This document shows positions 1 through 13,312 of a stretch of 64,000 nt of DNA, one piece after another; positions within the stretch are counted from its first letter, which is position 1, and each line of letters starts with the position of its first letter. The notes under the pieces were generated by a model, which made no database searches, had not been told where the DNA came from, and worked only from the letters and a program-made list of their open reading frames with translations. The position numbers and the translations under genes are program-made. The stretch covers positions 3,223,501 to 3,287,500 of the forward strand of contig JAINUG010000039.1 of the NCBI GenBank assembly GCA_029706075.1, in the 5' to 3' direction. Source of the stretch: Aldrovandia affinis (taxonomy: Eukaryota; Chordata; Actinopteri; Notacanthiformes; Halosauridae).

Positions 1-401
1 AATGACTTTGTGTGCACGCGAGGAATGTATTAGCAGACGGGGACCAGAAACGTGACCAGAGAGGCTCCAGAGAAGCATTCCCTCGTAGAAATGTTCCGGA
101 AAGGTCCACGGTTATGACCTGCGCAGTCTACGATGTGAGAAACGCGGTTATTTAAGTTCCCAAGACATTTCTGCTTCTTCCCCTGTTCCCCCCACTGTAA
201 ACCGCCCCGATCATTCATGTCGGAACACAGGAACACTTGATGATAATTGCCACAGCGGAACGGGAGCCGACTCCTCGCCGAAAACAATGATAGCGGGGCG
301 GGAAGGGCCCCTGGGGGCCTCCATCAAAGCATAGCTCACACTCTGCAGTTCAGGGGATATTTCCTCCTAGCAGAGCATAAACATTTGAAGAAGATCTAAG
401 A

Positions 402-480
402 CAGTGGGTCTCAACCCCAGTACTGGAGAACCTCCTGTGTATGCTAATTTTCATCCCACCTCATTTCTTGTGCTGAAAGT
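402..480 (+). mobile_element. hAT-like non-autonomous element fragment
   Basis: The sequence opens with CAGTGGGTCTCAACCCCAG and continues with a form common in fish hAT-derived repeats. It resembles the left end of the element at 33617 (CAGTGGTTCTCAATCC). No matching right end was found within about 600 bases, so this is probably a fragment. The right limit is approximate. Confidence 0.4.
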
Positions 481-1909
481 GATTTTAACACACTGCAGGT
501 TTGGCTCATTAACATTTGCTTGGTCTTTTAATTCATTCATTTTACACAAATGTTTTTGTTTCAATAACCATGTGTCCAGACTTAGTATAGAGGACTTCAC
601 CCATTTCAGATATAGGTCTATCAATAAATCACCAAAAAATGTAACCTCTCCCAAAAGGAATAATTTGCCACAGCACATTTCAGAAAATAAAATCATTAGC
701 TGTATGAGAACTGGTCTGACGTGTGACCTTCAATCATCGCTCATTAGACATGAAAGATTGTATAAATTACTGATGGAATATTTATATTCCTGTTCTCTCT
801 GCCAGCCAACCTTGGCTCAGGTGAAAGAGTTCAGCAGTGAATAAATCAGTGGGCAGCAGGGGTACTGCATGTGAGAGATTTGGGCGTGGTCCCGGTTCTT
901 TGGGAACACAGCTGGAGTAAATCGGAGGGAAGTCTGCTGTCAGAAATGAGAAACAGCTGGTTCTTTTTGCAAGCCAAACCTGCTCTCAATCTGGGTCGGT
1001 GCAGGTAAAACTGATGTGTGTAGACATTTCATTGTTCATCAAGTGTTCTGCCTACCACTGCGTCTGGAAAAGAAAGGAAAAGAAAAAACACTGACAGGGT
1101 TATAGGCCTATTGATGCCTGTCATATATATATATGTGTGTGTGTGTCTGTGTGTATTTTGTTTCTTCTTTTTTTTCTTTTTCATTGCTGACTGTGATCTC
1201 AGACTTTGCCTGCTCAGGCTTGTCAGTCTGGATGCTGAAAGACTCACAGAGCTCCTGCGTCTCCATGTGTAAGAAGGCCTGACATTTGGCCGAATCGATG
1301 TGTCAAAACCACAGTGCTCCCAATAGAAAGGCGTCTGTGGAGGGCACGGCGGAGGCGAGAGGGGTGTCAGCGGAGGCCATCTGACAGAATTAGACGTGTT
1401 TATTGTGTTCTGCCCACCCCAGAACGTACAAAAAATGCTTGATATGCTCCGGCGGAAGTCCATAGCTGCTCGATCCATATCCTCCCTGAAGTGTTTCCTC
1501 CCGTTAATTGGCTGATTGAAGCATGGGCAGCACAAAAGCCCACTGCCTCCTTTAACTTCCTCTTCGCCAATTTAGCTTTGACTTAAAAGACACTGGCGAG
1601 GATTCAATCAAACGCCGCTGAGCCACATTAAGGAGAGACGCAATTCAATCAAACGGAAACAATACACCCTTGATTTAATCCAGCACCGTATCACAATAAA
1701 ATCATGTTTTTTTTATGTCACTGCAAGATGTGGTGGAGGAAGTCAGATCTAACAATTTCTCACCGAGTGATTGGCTCCGTGGGTATTGTCAGAGTAGTGC
1801 AGTCGTAAACATGCCAGGCTCTTTGAACTAGATCTAGTTGTTTGTGTTTGAACTTGTGCTTGTGATTGAACTTGCGTTTGAACCATGTGATTGAGTGCAT
1901 TTAGGGGCA

Positions 1910-2330
1910 TACAGGTAACTGCCAAAATAAAGAAAACACTTGAGTAAATGCGGGATATAAAGTATGTTGAAAGAATTGTGTTTGCATAGAGGTGTGGTTC
2001 CAGAAATTAAACTCCCATCACGCTTAGGGTCATGAATAAAAATGGTAGGCAGGCCCAGCTTCCCATTATGTTGTCTACCGTGGCTAGAAGAAGAGATCTC
2101 GGTCACTTTAAAAAGGGTGCATGTTTAGTAGAGTTTCCGTGACGAAGACTGCTCAACTCACTTATGTTTCAGGAGGAACAGTGGCTAAGGTGATGTTGGC
2201 TTGGAAGTCTGAGGGAAAGACATCATCAACTAGGGGCAACTGTGGTCGAAAGTGCAGAAAGTCGAAAGTCCTTGACCTATGTCTGTGCATTGGTTTCGAG
2301 ATGCAAGGCAAATCAGACGAGCAACTCTGA
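1910..2330 (+). mobile_element. Tc1-like transposon fragment with transposase N-terminus
   Basis: The left end reads GGTAACTGCCAAAATAAAG, matching the end of the element at 56561-57091. From 2121 an open frame on the plus strand resembles a Tc1 transposase N-terminal helix-turn-helix: a KTAQL stretch, then GTVAKVMLAWKSEGKTSS, then an RK-rich NCGRKCRKS. The frame ends after 69 codons and no catalytic DDE core follows. This is a decayed copy without a recognisable right inverted repeat. Confidence 0.65.
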
Positions 2331-3679
2331 GTCAGGTGACTGGAAATATAAATCTAGTGTGCGAGCAGGTGATTTAGTCAAGAGCAGTCCATCAAACTTC
2401 ACAGAGAGGGATACTATGGTCGGGTCGCAGTGCCTAAACCCCTAAAAATGCACGTTTGCAAGTAAAGTTGTGTAAAGTGGTATAAAGATTGATAAATCTC
2501 ACTTTTCGTTAATTACGAGCACATGGCTATAAATTAACACAATTACGCTCCCCCATATCACCAATTATACGCAGACCAATCCACCTATCTTTCCGAGAAC
2601 ACAATGGCGACGCACAAAACAAAGAAAAAAATGAACCTTTCTCATCTCACTGCAGTGCAGTGGGAACTGCAGCACAATTCCTTGAAAAAGGCTGAATCTG
2701 CCATTGTTAATCATCCAGTTTTACATTGATGTGTCTGTATGTAAGGTATTATGGCATTGTGAAAATGTGAGAAATTATGGCATTGTGTAAAACCCATCAA
2801 TGCCACTCTTTCAACAAAGATTGTGTTGTACCCTCTTATCAACACCGACTATAAATGTATTCTTATTTCATACGCTGATTCTAAGTTAATATGTAATATA
2901 ACGTGAATTAACTTAACATTACCTGAGTACAATTTACTAGCCTACGTAAATGTTCTTTTTCATGGTTATATGGCAATGTGTGTTATGTGCATGCAATGCA
3001 ACTTCTAACCACAAGGACTGACTGACCATACATCAACTCAGAGTTGATATGAGATTTGATCGTATCCTAAGATCATGTTGAAATTGGTAAGTCCCGAACT
3101 TTGCCTGGACATGGGTATACGTTCATTTTACGAGAACATTTGAGCATACAATCCCTTCATAAATAAGGACCGTTAAGTGGATGGTGAGCTCAGAAGGTTT
3201 GTGAACTACTGGTCTATAATATAGACACTGTGATCCCAGGGAATTTGATTGCTAAAGGACAACAGAGCATAAGTACAGTTACCATAACTTGGTGCAAATT
3301 AGTGTCTGAGTGAAAGTAGTGTGGGTTTGCTGTTTGCGTGTTCATTTTATTACAAAGTATACATTTTACATAAAACATTCCTTGCTCATGTGAGAGTCTT
3401 TTTATGTATTTGACCATTTCTTACACACATTTTGAGTCCTGACTGTCAAGCACCATGCCTATTCCCCTTTTTCAATAGCTAGGCTGGAATGTAACTGGAT
3501 CTTTTGGTACTCCTATACATTATACAGTGTCTATATATTATACTATCTATGTTTAGCTGGAAAGTTAGTGAAGGAAGGTTAAGTAACTTACCATTATTCC
3601 AGCTTGCTAACTTGCTACCTCCACAGCATTTCCATGATTCTCATCACATTAATAGTGTCACCCCCTTATCATGCAGTGG

Positions 3680-4050
3680 ACAGACGGCACACATTGCGTA
3701 ACACTACAGCACATACTGGGATTCTGTATCCAGCCCACGGACAGGCGCTGTCAGCTCGATACAGTACAGCCGGCGGGATTACTGCATGTCCTACCGCCAT
3801 CTCCGTTAGAGGAGGAGGCAGCCGCGAGGCGAGCGATTAGACAGGAGGCCTCTTACATTTCTCTGTCATTTACTTCATTAGCAGGATCATTAATCTGAGC
3901 ACCCGAAACAGCTGCCGCTGGGAGACGTGGCGGGCCGGCCGTCTGACCCCGCGACCGGCGTCGGGGACCGTCTCCGGCGCCCGTTCAGCTGCTACGACAC
4001 CTGGGCACCCCATCCAGGTGCCCCACATAAAGATTGCCGTCGGCCACGCC
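3680..4050. promoter_or_regulatory. CpG-rich patch, candidate regulatory segment
   Basis: A locally GC- and CpG-rich stretch (for example around 3930-3990) sits in otherwise AT-rich intron. It is flanked by an AT-rich, unique-looking run at 3845-3900. No open frame in it looks coding. Function is inferred from base composition only; cross-species conservation would be the test. Confidence 0.25.
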
Positions 4051-5520
4051 GCCCGGGTTCCGTGAATAAATCAAAGAAAATGTGACGCATCAAAAACACA
4101 GCCAAAAAAATGAAACCATGGAATGGCTTGAATGGAATGGCTATTTATTGTTATGTTATTATTAAAAATTAGGTAATCTTTCCCTTGTTACCTGGTTCCT
4201 AACTGTCCTAAAACATTTTGATTAACAAAAATCGAATTACGTATCACTAAATCAATTTCGTTGGCGGCTACTTCTAGTCACAGACATCCGGAAAGCAACT
4301 GTATTATCATTGTATATTGCAACTGTACAGTACTATTATCCAGCTGGCAGACAAGCAAAAACTCATATCATATAAATACATGCTTTCGTTTGGTTAGAAA
4401 CAGACTTAAATGCAAGACTTCAAGACTTCAGCGTGTCTGCTAGCTGAACGAAATCCAGCTGGACGAAGTCAGAGGGCGAGACGAGACAAATCCGATTGAG
4501 CGAAGAGAAAGGGAAACTTTTCGAAGCCTTCATAAACTTTTGTGGTCTGTTGGACAAAGTGTTTCCTTAGCTAGGATGAGAGCGCCAGGGAGAGAGAGGG
4601 GGAGGAAGGGAGAGAGAGTGAGAGAAAAATAGGTATAGAAAGAGAAGTCTTTAGCACACCAAGGGGAACATTAGCCCTCGCTCACAGCACATTGCAGCTT
4701 TCAAGTGCATTTACATCTCCGCGCGTCTGGGGCTGTCCAAATGTCACGCTGACTGAAGCTCTAATTGCTAACGTTGGCGCGGGAGGCCAAGCGCGGGCCA
4801 GGCGTTGCATTGAGAGGAGGTAAAAGCCAGTCGCGGCTGTAAGATGGACGGTTGAAATTTCCCTGGGCGCCTTTTTTCTTCCTCCTCCCCGCAGTAGTTG
4901 ACAGCTGATTTTGAATAACCCCCCCTTTGGCCAACTGCATGACGGCGCTGCCATCGCCATGATTAAATGGAGACGCGCTCGAAGCGGCGATGAAAAATGG
5001 GCCCGGCCTGAGATACGCTGCAGATCTTTCAGATCTTTCGCCACCAGGTAATGTTTTCCAGGGAACAAGGCACATTTGTGCCGCTTGTCGTTTAAGAGAT
5101 GTCCTAGACGTCGCTGACTTTAATTAATTTGCACTTGAATTCGGTTACATGCATGGCCCGTCCAGAATATACAGTTCAATCGTCCTAATAAACCGTCCTT
5201 CAGTTTAACACTAAGCATATATACAACCGATGGCTTGAGTTTATTCCGATGCCACTCTTCATGTTCGCGTTTGTGCTCCCCGTAGCATGTTGCTCCAGCA
5301 CAGCCACGGCTTCGCTCCACTAGAGCAGGTGTTTGCACAGAAAAACAGGCCGTGCTAATTCAACCCCCAAGAGAGAATTTAAAGCCACTTCCTTTAAATC
5401 TCCTTTAAGTCTCCCAAGAGAAAGCAACCCAGATGGTTCTGCAGCGCGGGGGAAAGCGAATCAAATTTGATCTGCAGCTGGGAGTGATAGATAGTTAGAC
5501 CCTCAAGGTTAAAGTGAGGA

Positions 5521-5665
5521 GTCGGGAGTTTCTCCCGCCCTCATTGGTCGATGGGTGTAGGGAGGGCAGACGCTAGAGCGTCACGTGGTGGCTCACCTGG
5601 CTCACTACGCAGGTATCCCTCATTAGGGAAACCTTACCTGCGTCACACTGGGAGAAACTCCTGAC
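5521..5665. repeat. Nested inverted repeat with a potential stem-loop
   Basis: The outer arms are GTCGGGAGTTTCTCCC (5521-5536) and GGGAGAAACTCCTGAC (5650-5665), complementary at 15 of 16 positions. Inside them, CGCAGGTA (5608-5615) pairs exactly with TACCTGCG (5635-5642), and TCCCT pairs with AGGGA around a CATT loop. It could be a tiny MITE or a structured regulatory element. No target-site duplication is obvious. Confidence 0.5.
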
Positions 5666-7023
5666 TGCACCTGCTACTGCGCCGCATCCAGTCAGTCACC
5701 GAATCTCTGAAACAAATGCATTGGCACCGAAACAAACATTACCATCCTGTTCAAAGGCACAGAAACGAGTGTCCTGGAATCCTTAGTTGGCAAAACTGTG
5801 TGAGCTTGTTATTTCTGCGCTCTGTTTGAAAAATAGTGTCTGTTTCTTAATAGGACCTGGAGACTTCTCAGACAGATTAGAAGTGACTGCTGCTGGTTTG
5901 CAGGGAGGCACAAATGCATCTTAAAATGCTAATCTGGCCTCAATTTAGAGATCAGTGTGAAAGCTGCTGCCAGCGGGGAACCTCTGCGTTTGGCAGGAGA
6001 ATAAAGGCCTTCGGTTTTGGGGGCCACAGTCCAAGTCCAGGGCTTTGGCTCCGTGCTGGAAGAGAATGCCCAGTTGACCTCTGTGCTCTTGTAGCTGGCA
6101 GCGGGCCTCGAATCAAGCCTGGTATCGCCCTCCTTTCCAAATGCACTTCTGCCGCGTGATTTATTCATCCGGCCTACAAGCTAGTTCTTCATTCCAGGAG
6201 ACACCCGATCAATAACGATATAAACATTCGAAAGAAGAGTTTCGACAGAACTGTGTGGTGGGTTCTATCCCCCGTGCGGTTGTTCGACAAGCCTCTTCTT
6301 GGACGTTTACCTCTAAGCATCCCACAACTTATTTTTGGGCGGTTTAGTTGTTGTGGGCGTTCTTATTGTTTTAAACACGGAGGAAACTGTGTCAGAGAAA
6401 CTCCCGTTTTGGGAACAGCGAGGATAGAAAGGTATGAGAGCGTAAAAACCAACGTGTGCCCCATAGCATCGCGGGGGGTCCTTTCAATCGATTGGGATAG
6501 AGCTTCATCGGGCTCTGAGGCGGCTAATTGAAATTAGAGCTAAGCTTTGAAAGTAGGCCGGATTTGAAGCTCTTCAAGAAAGCCGAATCAGAGAAAATCA
6601 GACATAGGCCCTACCGTGTTGGCGCTGAGCCCAAAATCCCTGATTCATATTCATTGACCCATGTCAAGCAATACATGAGCCTTTCAGCAATTGGAGAGGT
6701 TTCTCTGTATTTCTATGGCAGTTTAGAACAGGTACCGGGGAAGTACAGCCTAGGTAAAATGTCAGAATGTCAAAATGATCTTATCTAACTTTGCCCAGCT
6801 CCAAAGACAAGATAGCTTTCATAAAAAAGCATTAGTTTGCGGCTATACTGCGTGCTCTGTTTATTAATTGGGGGGGGGGTGGATTGTGTGGGCTTTGGTA
6901 AACAGCACTATTTTTATGTGTCCAATTATTGGAATTGTAGAGGATTGTTCATAGAAGTTTGAACCTACGGTACTTAAGTACTTACATATCTTGTTTCTAA
7001 TTTCTCCATCACAAAAATGATGT

Positions 7024-7134
<111 letters not shown>

Positions 7135-7154
7135 GGATAATGAGAGGATTGTTG

Positions 7155-7215
7155 GAGATTTCAATTCAAGTTTGCTTTATTGACATGACAAAAACAATAT
7201 TCATATTGACAAAGA
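7155..7215 (-). mobile_element. LINE 3'-tail fragment, reversed
   Basis: TTCAAGTTTGCTTTATTGAC followed by ATGACAAAAAC resembles the reverse complement of the tail of fish Rex-type non-LTR elements, which ends in a GTCAATAAAGC-like motif. It is short and 5'-truncated, and the family is uncertain. Confidence 0.4.
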
Positions 7216-7341
7216 ATATTAGATCATTTGTATATAATTAGCAATGATAACTAACAATATAAAATATTATATAAAATGATGTTATAATAGGAAAACAAAA
7301 ACAAAATATCCATAAATCCATTCATATCAGTAAATAAATAT

Positions 7342-7345
<4 letters not shown>

Positions 7346-7410
<65 letters not shown>
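7346..7410. repeat. Microsatellite (CT)n
   Basis: About 64 bases of uninterrupted CT, some 220 bases after the first CT tract. The two tracts bracket the short LINE tail fragment. Confidence 0.98.
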
Positions 7411-7412
<2 letters not shown>

Positions 7413-8351
7413 CAATGAAATAATTCTCCTCCAATCAGATAATTTGATAAATAGTGGGAAACTGTAAGGTTACTCATATGGTACTGAGGTTTTCAGGAAA
7501 AAATAAAACAGGACTTCCTAACTGGGTTTCTATTCATACATTACATTTCCATTTCAAAATTTGAGAGAAATGTGCACAGAAATGAAATTACATTTTAAGA
7601 TGCTGTGGGCTTCGATGAAAGAAAATTATGAATGGACCAAGTTGAGATAAAGTAAAAGAGACATAAATAAGCTGTTTTATGACTAGAGTTATTACATTCC
7701 AGAAGGACAAACCATAAAAGAACATGTTTCAGAGGAGGTTGCTGGAAACCGGAATAGCAGTTTTGTTAATGTAAATGCATCAGCCTTTTTTCACCATCTG
7801 ATTTTATTTGAGGTAGAGAACAGATTTATAATTCATATTCATAACTTGTCTGCATTTCTCAACATTGGTGGAATTGGTGGCCATAGATTACTGCACTATC
7901 ATACTGCATATTGTCTGCACTGGAGTAACCTCTTCTCTTAATATTGTTAGAAGTGTGTCTTTCTATGGGCTCTATCTCTTAGTTTGGTCTTCCTGCAAAT
8001 GTTTATATTAAATAGTATTTCATTTTCCATTTTGTAGGGTTCCCTCCATGGAGCACCAGTTCAATCGGAGCAGCTAATCTAATCTGTAGAGCTCACTAGA
8101 ATAAGAAAAAGCAGGTCTGGTATTGATATCCATAGTAACAGGCTGGGTAATAATAAATGCATTTCCCCCACCGCATCCCCCCCATTCCCCGTCCTTGCCG
8201 ATGGAATTTGGCTAAGCTTGATCGAAAATCATCTTTTTTTCAATGGATTAATAGGCTTTAGGCAGACAGCATTAAAAAAAGGAAAAGTAAATCTCCTTTG
8301 GCTCGGTGGTGGTGACAGATCGTACTGCATTTCAATTTGCACCTGTCCTGG

Positions 8352-8365
8352 CTCTCTCTCTCTCT

Positions 8366-8397
<32 letters not shown>

Positions 8398-8398
8398 A
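8352..8398. repeat. Microsatellite (CT)n, interrupted
   Basis: A CT run with two CTTT interruptions. Confidence 0.95.
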
Positions 8399-9412
8399 TC
8401 CGGTCTCACCTACATGCATTCATGTTTCCCCGAGGAGGGCTTCCCTGCGCTAAAGGACGCCCCACCCTACATCACACAGGGAGAGAGCTCTGCTCGGCTC
8501 AGGGGAGACCAGAAGGACAGGCTCATTATCTCTGTCTGAGCCATGAGGCTGCCGCTCTCAGTTAGCGCCCAAGGTCAGCCGCAGCTCCACACACTCCGCC
8601 ACAACGGGAGCCAATCTGAGCGGGGAGGCGGAGGCGGTGGGGGAGAGGCGAGGGACACGGCGGCGTCTGCAGCGTCGCGGTCCTCCGTCGCTCAGGTTAC
8701 CGTCTCTTCTTCTCCACCCTTTACGGAAACATTAAATTCTGCACATGCATGTGACCTACGTCAGCAACGAGTCCTGTGTTTGTTAGATAGAAGACGTGGG
8801 AGTGTGGCAAACCTTAATAAAATGCATTTGTCTCACTCCTCTTCTTTTTTTGGTAAAATATATATGGACATATTGTTTTTTGACATCCAGGAAACATCTA
8901 TTGCTGTCCGTCACATTTTTTGTAGCTTGCTACGTTTGCTGGCTAGTAAACAATGTGAATACGCCTCCTCTACAAAGTGATGAAGCTTACAGTTGGTGAG
9001 CTTTCATAAGCTATCATTGGTGTATTTAAATGAGAAGGGTTTTCTGATGTCACAAATACCCCAGCCAATAGGATTGCAACACCAGAATTTTTTTTTTTTT
9101 TTACAAAGGAGGAGCCTGAACTAGCTTTATTGGTGTACCCAGAACTGTCGGATTTCAAGCCTTCAACATCCCACTTTCATCGGATTTCATCCACACATCG
9201 TGAAAAATGTCATTTTGACTCTTCAGGGCCTTTAACAATCCTTTTGGTTATAGAGGTGAAGTTTGTAGAAATGCTGTAATATTTACTTTGTACAAACCAC
9301 ATATGGTATATATTGAACAATAAATTAATTAGTTCAGGTACTATCACGCTAGTTGTGAAATATTCATACTATTGACAATATTTATTTACTTTTATCTCAA
9401 GTAGGACATGTT

Positions 9413-9612
9413 ACTTTAAGACAGGGATCCCCAATCTTATCAGGGAAAGTTCAGTGTGGGTTCAGGCTTCTGTTCTATCCCTGCAGTAAAACACCTGAAC
9501 TAATCAAGGCACTGATTGAATCAGGTGTTGTATTGCTGGGCTAGAGGAAAACAATACAAAAAGAGCCTGCACCCAGTCCTTCTCTGATAAGAATGGGGAC
9601 CCCTACTTTAAG
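9413..9612. mobile_element. hAT-like MITE with 8-bp target duplication
   Basis: The element spans 9421-9604. Its left end ACAGGGATCCCCAATCTTAT is nearly complementary to the right end ATAAGAATGGGGACCCCT. The 8-bp ACTTTAAG occurs directly before (9413-9420) and directly after (9605-9612), which is a hAT-type target-site duplication. There is no coding capacity. A related copy lies at 62989-63166. Confidence 0.85.
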
Positions 9613-10324
9613 TGGTAGAAACACAGGATGATCCTTGCTATGCATATTAATATGTTTCACTATACTGTAAAATATCCTTATCTTCATTGTAACACTTACA
9701 GTTATTGATTTATTCCCTCAGAAGATATTTTGTGAAGTATCTTAAATTGCACAAGAAATATTGGTGAAAATAGATTAAAAAAAACATTTAAAAAAAAAAA
9801 AAAAAATCGCCAGCCAAGCCCCTTCTTTATATTGCTATGGCAACTCCACACAGAGGTGAAAGAGGGGGTCAAAAGATTCAGGGCAGAGGAAAATGTCGTG
9901 ACGGGAACATCAGCAAGATATTCATTATTCATTATAACATTTTAAAACTAATTAAATGGGGGATGCATTGATATGTACAGGGCATCAAAAGGAGGACCTC
10001 CAAACTGATCTTCATTACTGACTGAAATACCTTTGGCTGGCTTTGACTGTTGCATTAGCACCGCCTTGCCCCACTGGTAATAGAGGTGATTGGGCCCAAG
10101 CAATGGGATGATTCATCCTGTTGATGAGCCTTGTGAGAATCAAGAAAGAAAACCACATGAAGGAACCAATGTGCTGTTCCACAGTGGTGGCGGATGACGA
10201 GTTTCCCCCCCAAGTGCATTGAGTATCATAAAAAAACGCTATATCAATGCAATCCCTTATTATGATTATTAGCAAGAGAATAATGCATTTATCACTGATT
10301 CTCTATGTTAGGAGGGATTATGTG

Positions 10325-10490
10325 GTTCTGTGTGGCTCAGTAGGTAGAGCATGGCGCTGACAACGCTTAGGTTGTGGATTCAATTCCCATTGGGGCCCCA
10401 TATACTGAAAAATGTACGCATTCATTACTGTAAGTCACTTCGGATAAAAGCGTCTGCTAAATGGCGTATATTATTGTATTATTATGCCAG
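10325..10490 (+). mobile_element. tRNA-derived SINE with LINE2-type tail
   Basis: The tRNA-like head contains an A-box-like GTGGCTCAGTAGGTAGAGC and a B-box-like stretch near 10375. The tail contains AAGTCACTTCGGATAAAAGC then GTCTGCTAAATGG, the widespread fish LINE2/SINE 3' end, followed by a TTATTG repeat. An inverted copy is at 35013-35172. Confidence 0.85.
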
Positions 10491-11299
10491 TGCTATCGAT
10501 GGCCATTACAAGGTTGATTGAAAAACGGTTGATTTGTCCAACGAAACACTTTCCCCTTTTTACTTGTGCGTCGTGGCACTCTGACGCTGAACAAAAAATT
10601 CAGTTTGCCGTTTTGTGGAGTCTCTAAATGTCACACCCATGACTTCACTGGCCTCAAATCAATGGAAATGTCTTAATCACCATTCTTGTTTATACAACTG
10701 TGATTTATGAATTATTAAATGTCTCACGCCAGTGCCATGCATTGTGCACTTTCTCATTAAAGCCGACCGAGAAAAAAAGGAAAGAAAAAAGAAAAGCCAA
10801 AAAGAAAACACCGCAACGCTTTCCCTCGCTCTCTCTGTCCGCACATAAAGTATGATCGACATCTTACCACATTCTTTTGACTCTAGGAATCGATGATATC
10901 ACTGGATATTTCACTCCATAAAATTTTTTTTTTTTTTAAACAAGGTCCTTTGATTTTTATGGCTACTCCGAAAACTGGGATAGAGTTTGTTATGCAAAGT
11001 GTCCTGCCATTTGCATTTTTATTATGGGGTGTAATTAGTTTTAATAACTGGCTTTGTGTCAGATTGTGCATTGAGGAAATTATCCTGAGCTATTGGAACG
11101 CATGGGCAGTCTGAGTGCCCTGTACAAAATGATCCGACTAATTACTGGAACCAGCCAACCAGCAATATGTCTCACCTGATGTAGGTCTGTAATTAATTAC
11201 CTCATTGAAATGACTCAGGCAACCATGAAGGTAAAACCATTTACCTTAATCAGTCTGGAGCAGTTTGGCTCCTTTTGAAGGACTGGCTCCCATTCATTC

Positions 11300-12130
11300 C
11301 GGCCGCATAAAAAGGAGAAACGGGGCTTCCTTAAACAATGCGACGTCCAAGAGGCATCGCGTCATTATAGATTAGGGCGACGGCCCATTAATGTACAACG
11401 GTGTTGCGGAGATTCCTAATTCAACAAGGGCACCTTTCCATGGAACGTCTAATTGAACAAGATCGGCAATATGATACATAATATCAATGCAATGCAATGC
11501 ATATTAATAGCCTACTTTCCAACTGCAACCTTGTCGTGGCAGGGGGAAAATATTCACATCCCGTCTTTCGATCCTTCTCAAATACCGTGGCGCGAGAGCC
11601 GATAGCGATGCCATAAGAGGAGCGCTTCAAACACATTCGCGTTGAAGAACCTTTCAAATCACATTTACATGCAACAACGCAGCGTAAATGCGATCCATCT
11701 GGTCGTTTCGTCTCGAGTGTCACCGAGTCGCAATCTTATTTCAACATCCGAGGCTTCTCTTTGGGTTGTTTAAGGTAGGAGGGTAATAAAGACTAGCGGG
11801 GCATGGTTTATTGTTTGGGAAGTGGAGCGTGGGGGTGGTGCCTGAGTGTGCCCTGCGGTGGAATCTTAGACTAATGAGCAGAGGCTTGCCCCGAGGGCCA
11901 GCCAATCGCACGTCGTCCTCATAAAGTGTGACTCGCGAAAAGGGCCTGTCGTGGGAGAGAATTAGGAAAGAATTACGTCAGGGCGACAGATCCGGAGGAG
12001 CGCGAGGCTCCTTCTCTCCTGGTTAAAGGGCCTGTCGTCTGACTGATGAGGGGGAAGTTGTTGCGCTTATTGTTTCGAAGGAGGCGCGCTTGCTAATTGT
12101 GTTCCCGTGCACTGCAGGCTGTGCGTCGTT
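11300..12130. promoter_or_regulatory. CpG-containing, unique-looking intronic block
   Basis: This kilobase upstream of the fgf14 exon lacks recognisable repeats and has several CpG-rich runs, for example 11870-12060. AT-rich homeobox-like words such as TAATTAATTACC occur just before it near 11190. It could be an fgf14 enhancer or another conserved non-coding element, on compositional evidence only. Confidence 0.2.
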
Positions 12131-13113
12131 TGGATTGGAGCCGCTTGTGAGATTCATTTTTTGATTTATTTAAATTTAAACAATAAATTTTTTTCCTTCC
12201 CCATCCATACATGACATTATTACTTTGGAAGTTGCTTGAACAGGTGAGAATTGTTCAAGAGAAGAAGGTAGCATGGGATTCATATACGTTTCGCACCATA
12301 ACTTACATTGTGCATTATGGTATTATAGACTGACCAGAGAGCTTAGAGTGTCCTTAATTGAATGTGAGCAAGTAGCTTCACTCACTCAAGCTTAGTATCA
12401 GATATTACAGTTCTGCTTGAATAAGATACCGGCAGATAAATGTGCATTTTCCTTTGTGGGAAAGCTGGGCTTTGAGAGGCGTTTAAGAAAGTGTATTGAG
12501 AATAGAGCGCACAGTTAAAGCGGAAGGATCAAAGCTGTTAGTGTTCTTTGGTTCAAACTTCATTCTGACTGTAGCGCAAGCTGTTTTGCAGACACCCTGG
12601 GGTCAAGGTTAAGGTCAGGGGAATTTGGTTGTGAGCGAGTATTGCATTGTGCCCAATGAGGCCATTACATCCTCAGCATGCTAAAGGCAGACATCATTAG
12701 ACCCAAGTGCTTTTGCTCTGTATGAGACTATGTAGCCTATGGATTGCCCCCAGGGTACCACACTGTTCCCTTCTGGAGATGCAAAAATATGCAAACCGTG
12801 TGTCAAACCGGCTTTTCAGCACAATACATGCCCACCTCCTGCAACCATGTGGCGTTAAACAAAATGGGGTGATTTCAAGAACTTGCTCATTTGGCTAAGA
12901 GCATTAAATTGAGAAAGGGTGTATGACTTTCCCTTGGCAGAGCAAATATGTTCAGTCAATATGTTCTGTGCAGTGTGTTTGTTCTTGCATTTGAAGAATT
13001 GTGCACAGAATTGTAATGCATAAAATGTCAATTCGTTTGCGAACGCACACGAATGCATTATTGAAAGCATTATTGAAAGGCTGACCGTTTACATTTGTTT
13101 GCTTGTCTTGCAG

Positions 13114-13312
13114 GAACTCTTTACGGCAGAATGTAAGTTCAAAGAGTCGGTATTTGAAAACTACTACGTGATCTACTCGTCCATGTTGTACAGACAGCAG
13201 GAGTCGGGTAGAGCTTGGTTCCTAGGTCTCAATAAGGAAGGCCAAGCTATGAAGGGAAATCGAGTGAAGAAAACAAAGCCAGCTGCTCACTTCCTGCCCA
13301 AGCCATTAGAAG
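13114..13312 (+). CDS. fgf14: fgf14 penultimate coding exon
   Basis: This exon encodes the C-terminal half of the FGF beta-trefoil core of FGF14. Members of this FHF family are not signalling ligands: they stay in the cell, bind the cytoplasmic tail of voltage-gated sodium channels and tune inactivation and axonal localisation. The acceptor is TTGTCTTGCAG and the donor is GAAG|GTAAAG; the 199-base exon enters in phase 0 and leaves in phase 1. The 66 codons read [18 protein letters not shown], then [40 protein letters not shown] and HFLPKPLE. These motifs are shared by FGF11-14. The next exon decides for FGF14 over FGF12 and FGF13. It is fully open with no damage visible, and the gene continues upstream of the window. 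Confidence 0.95.

Noticed and set aside
1029-1535. 168-codon open frame, minus strand
   Set aside because: Low-complexity sequence with Lys and His/Thr runs from microsatellites, no domain, and it lies in the fgf14 intron.
8543-8980. 145-codon frame following a CT tract
   Set aside because: Poly-Gly and Ser runs from simple repeats; no recognisable protein and inside the fgf14 intron.
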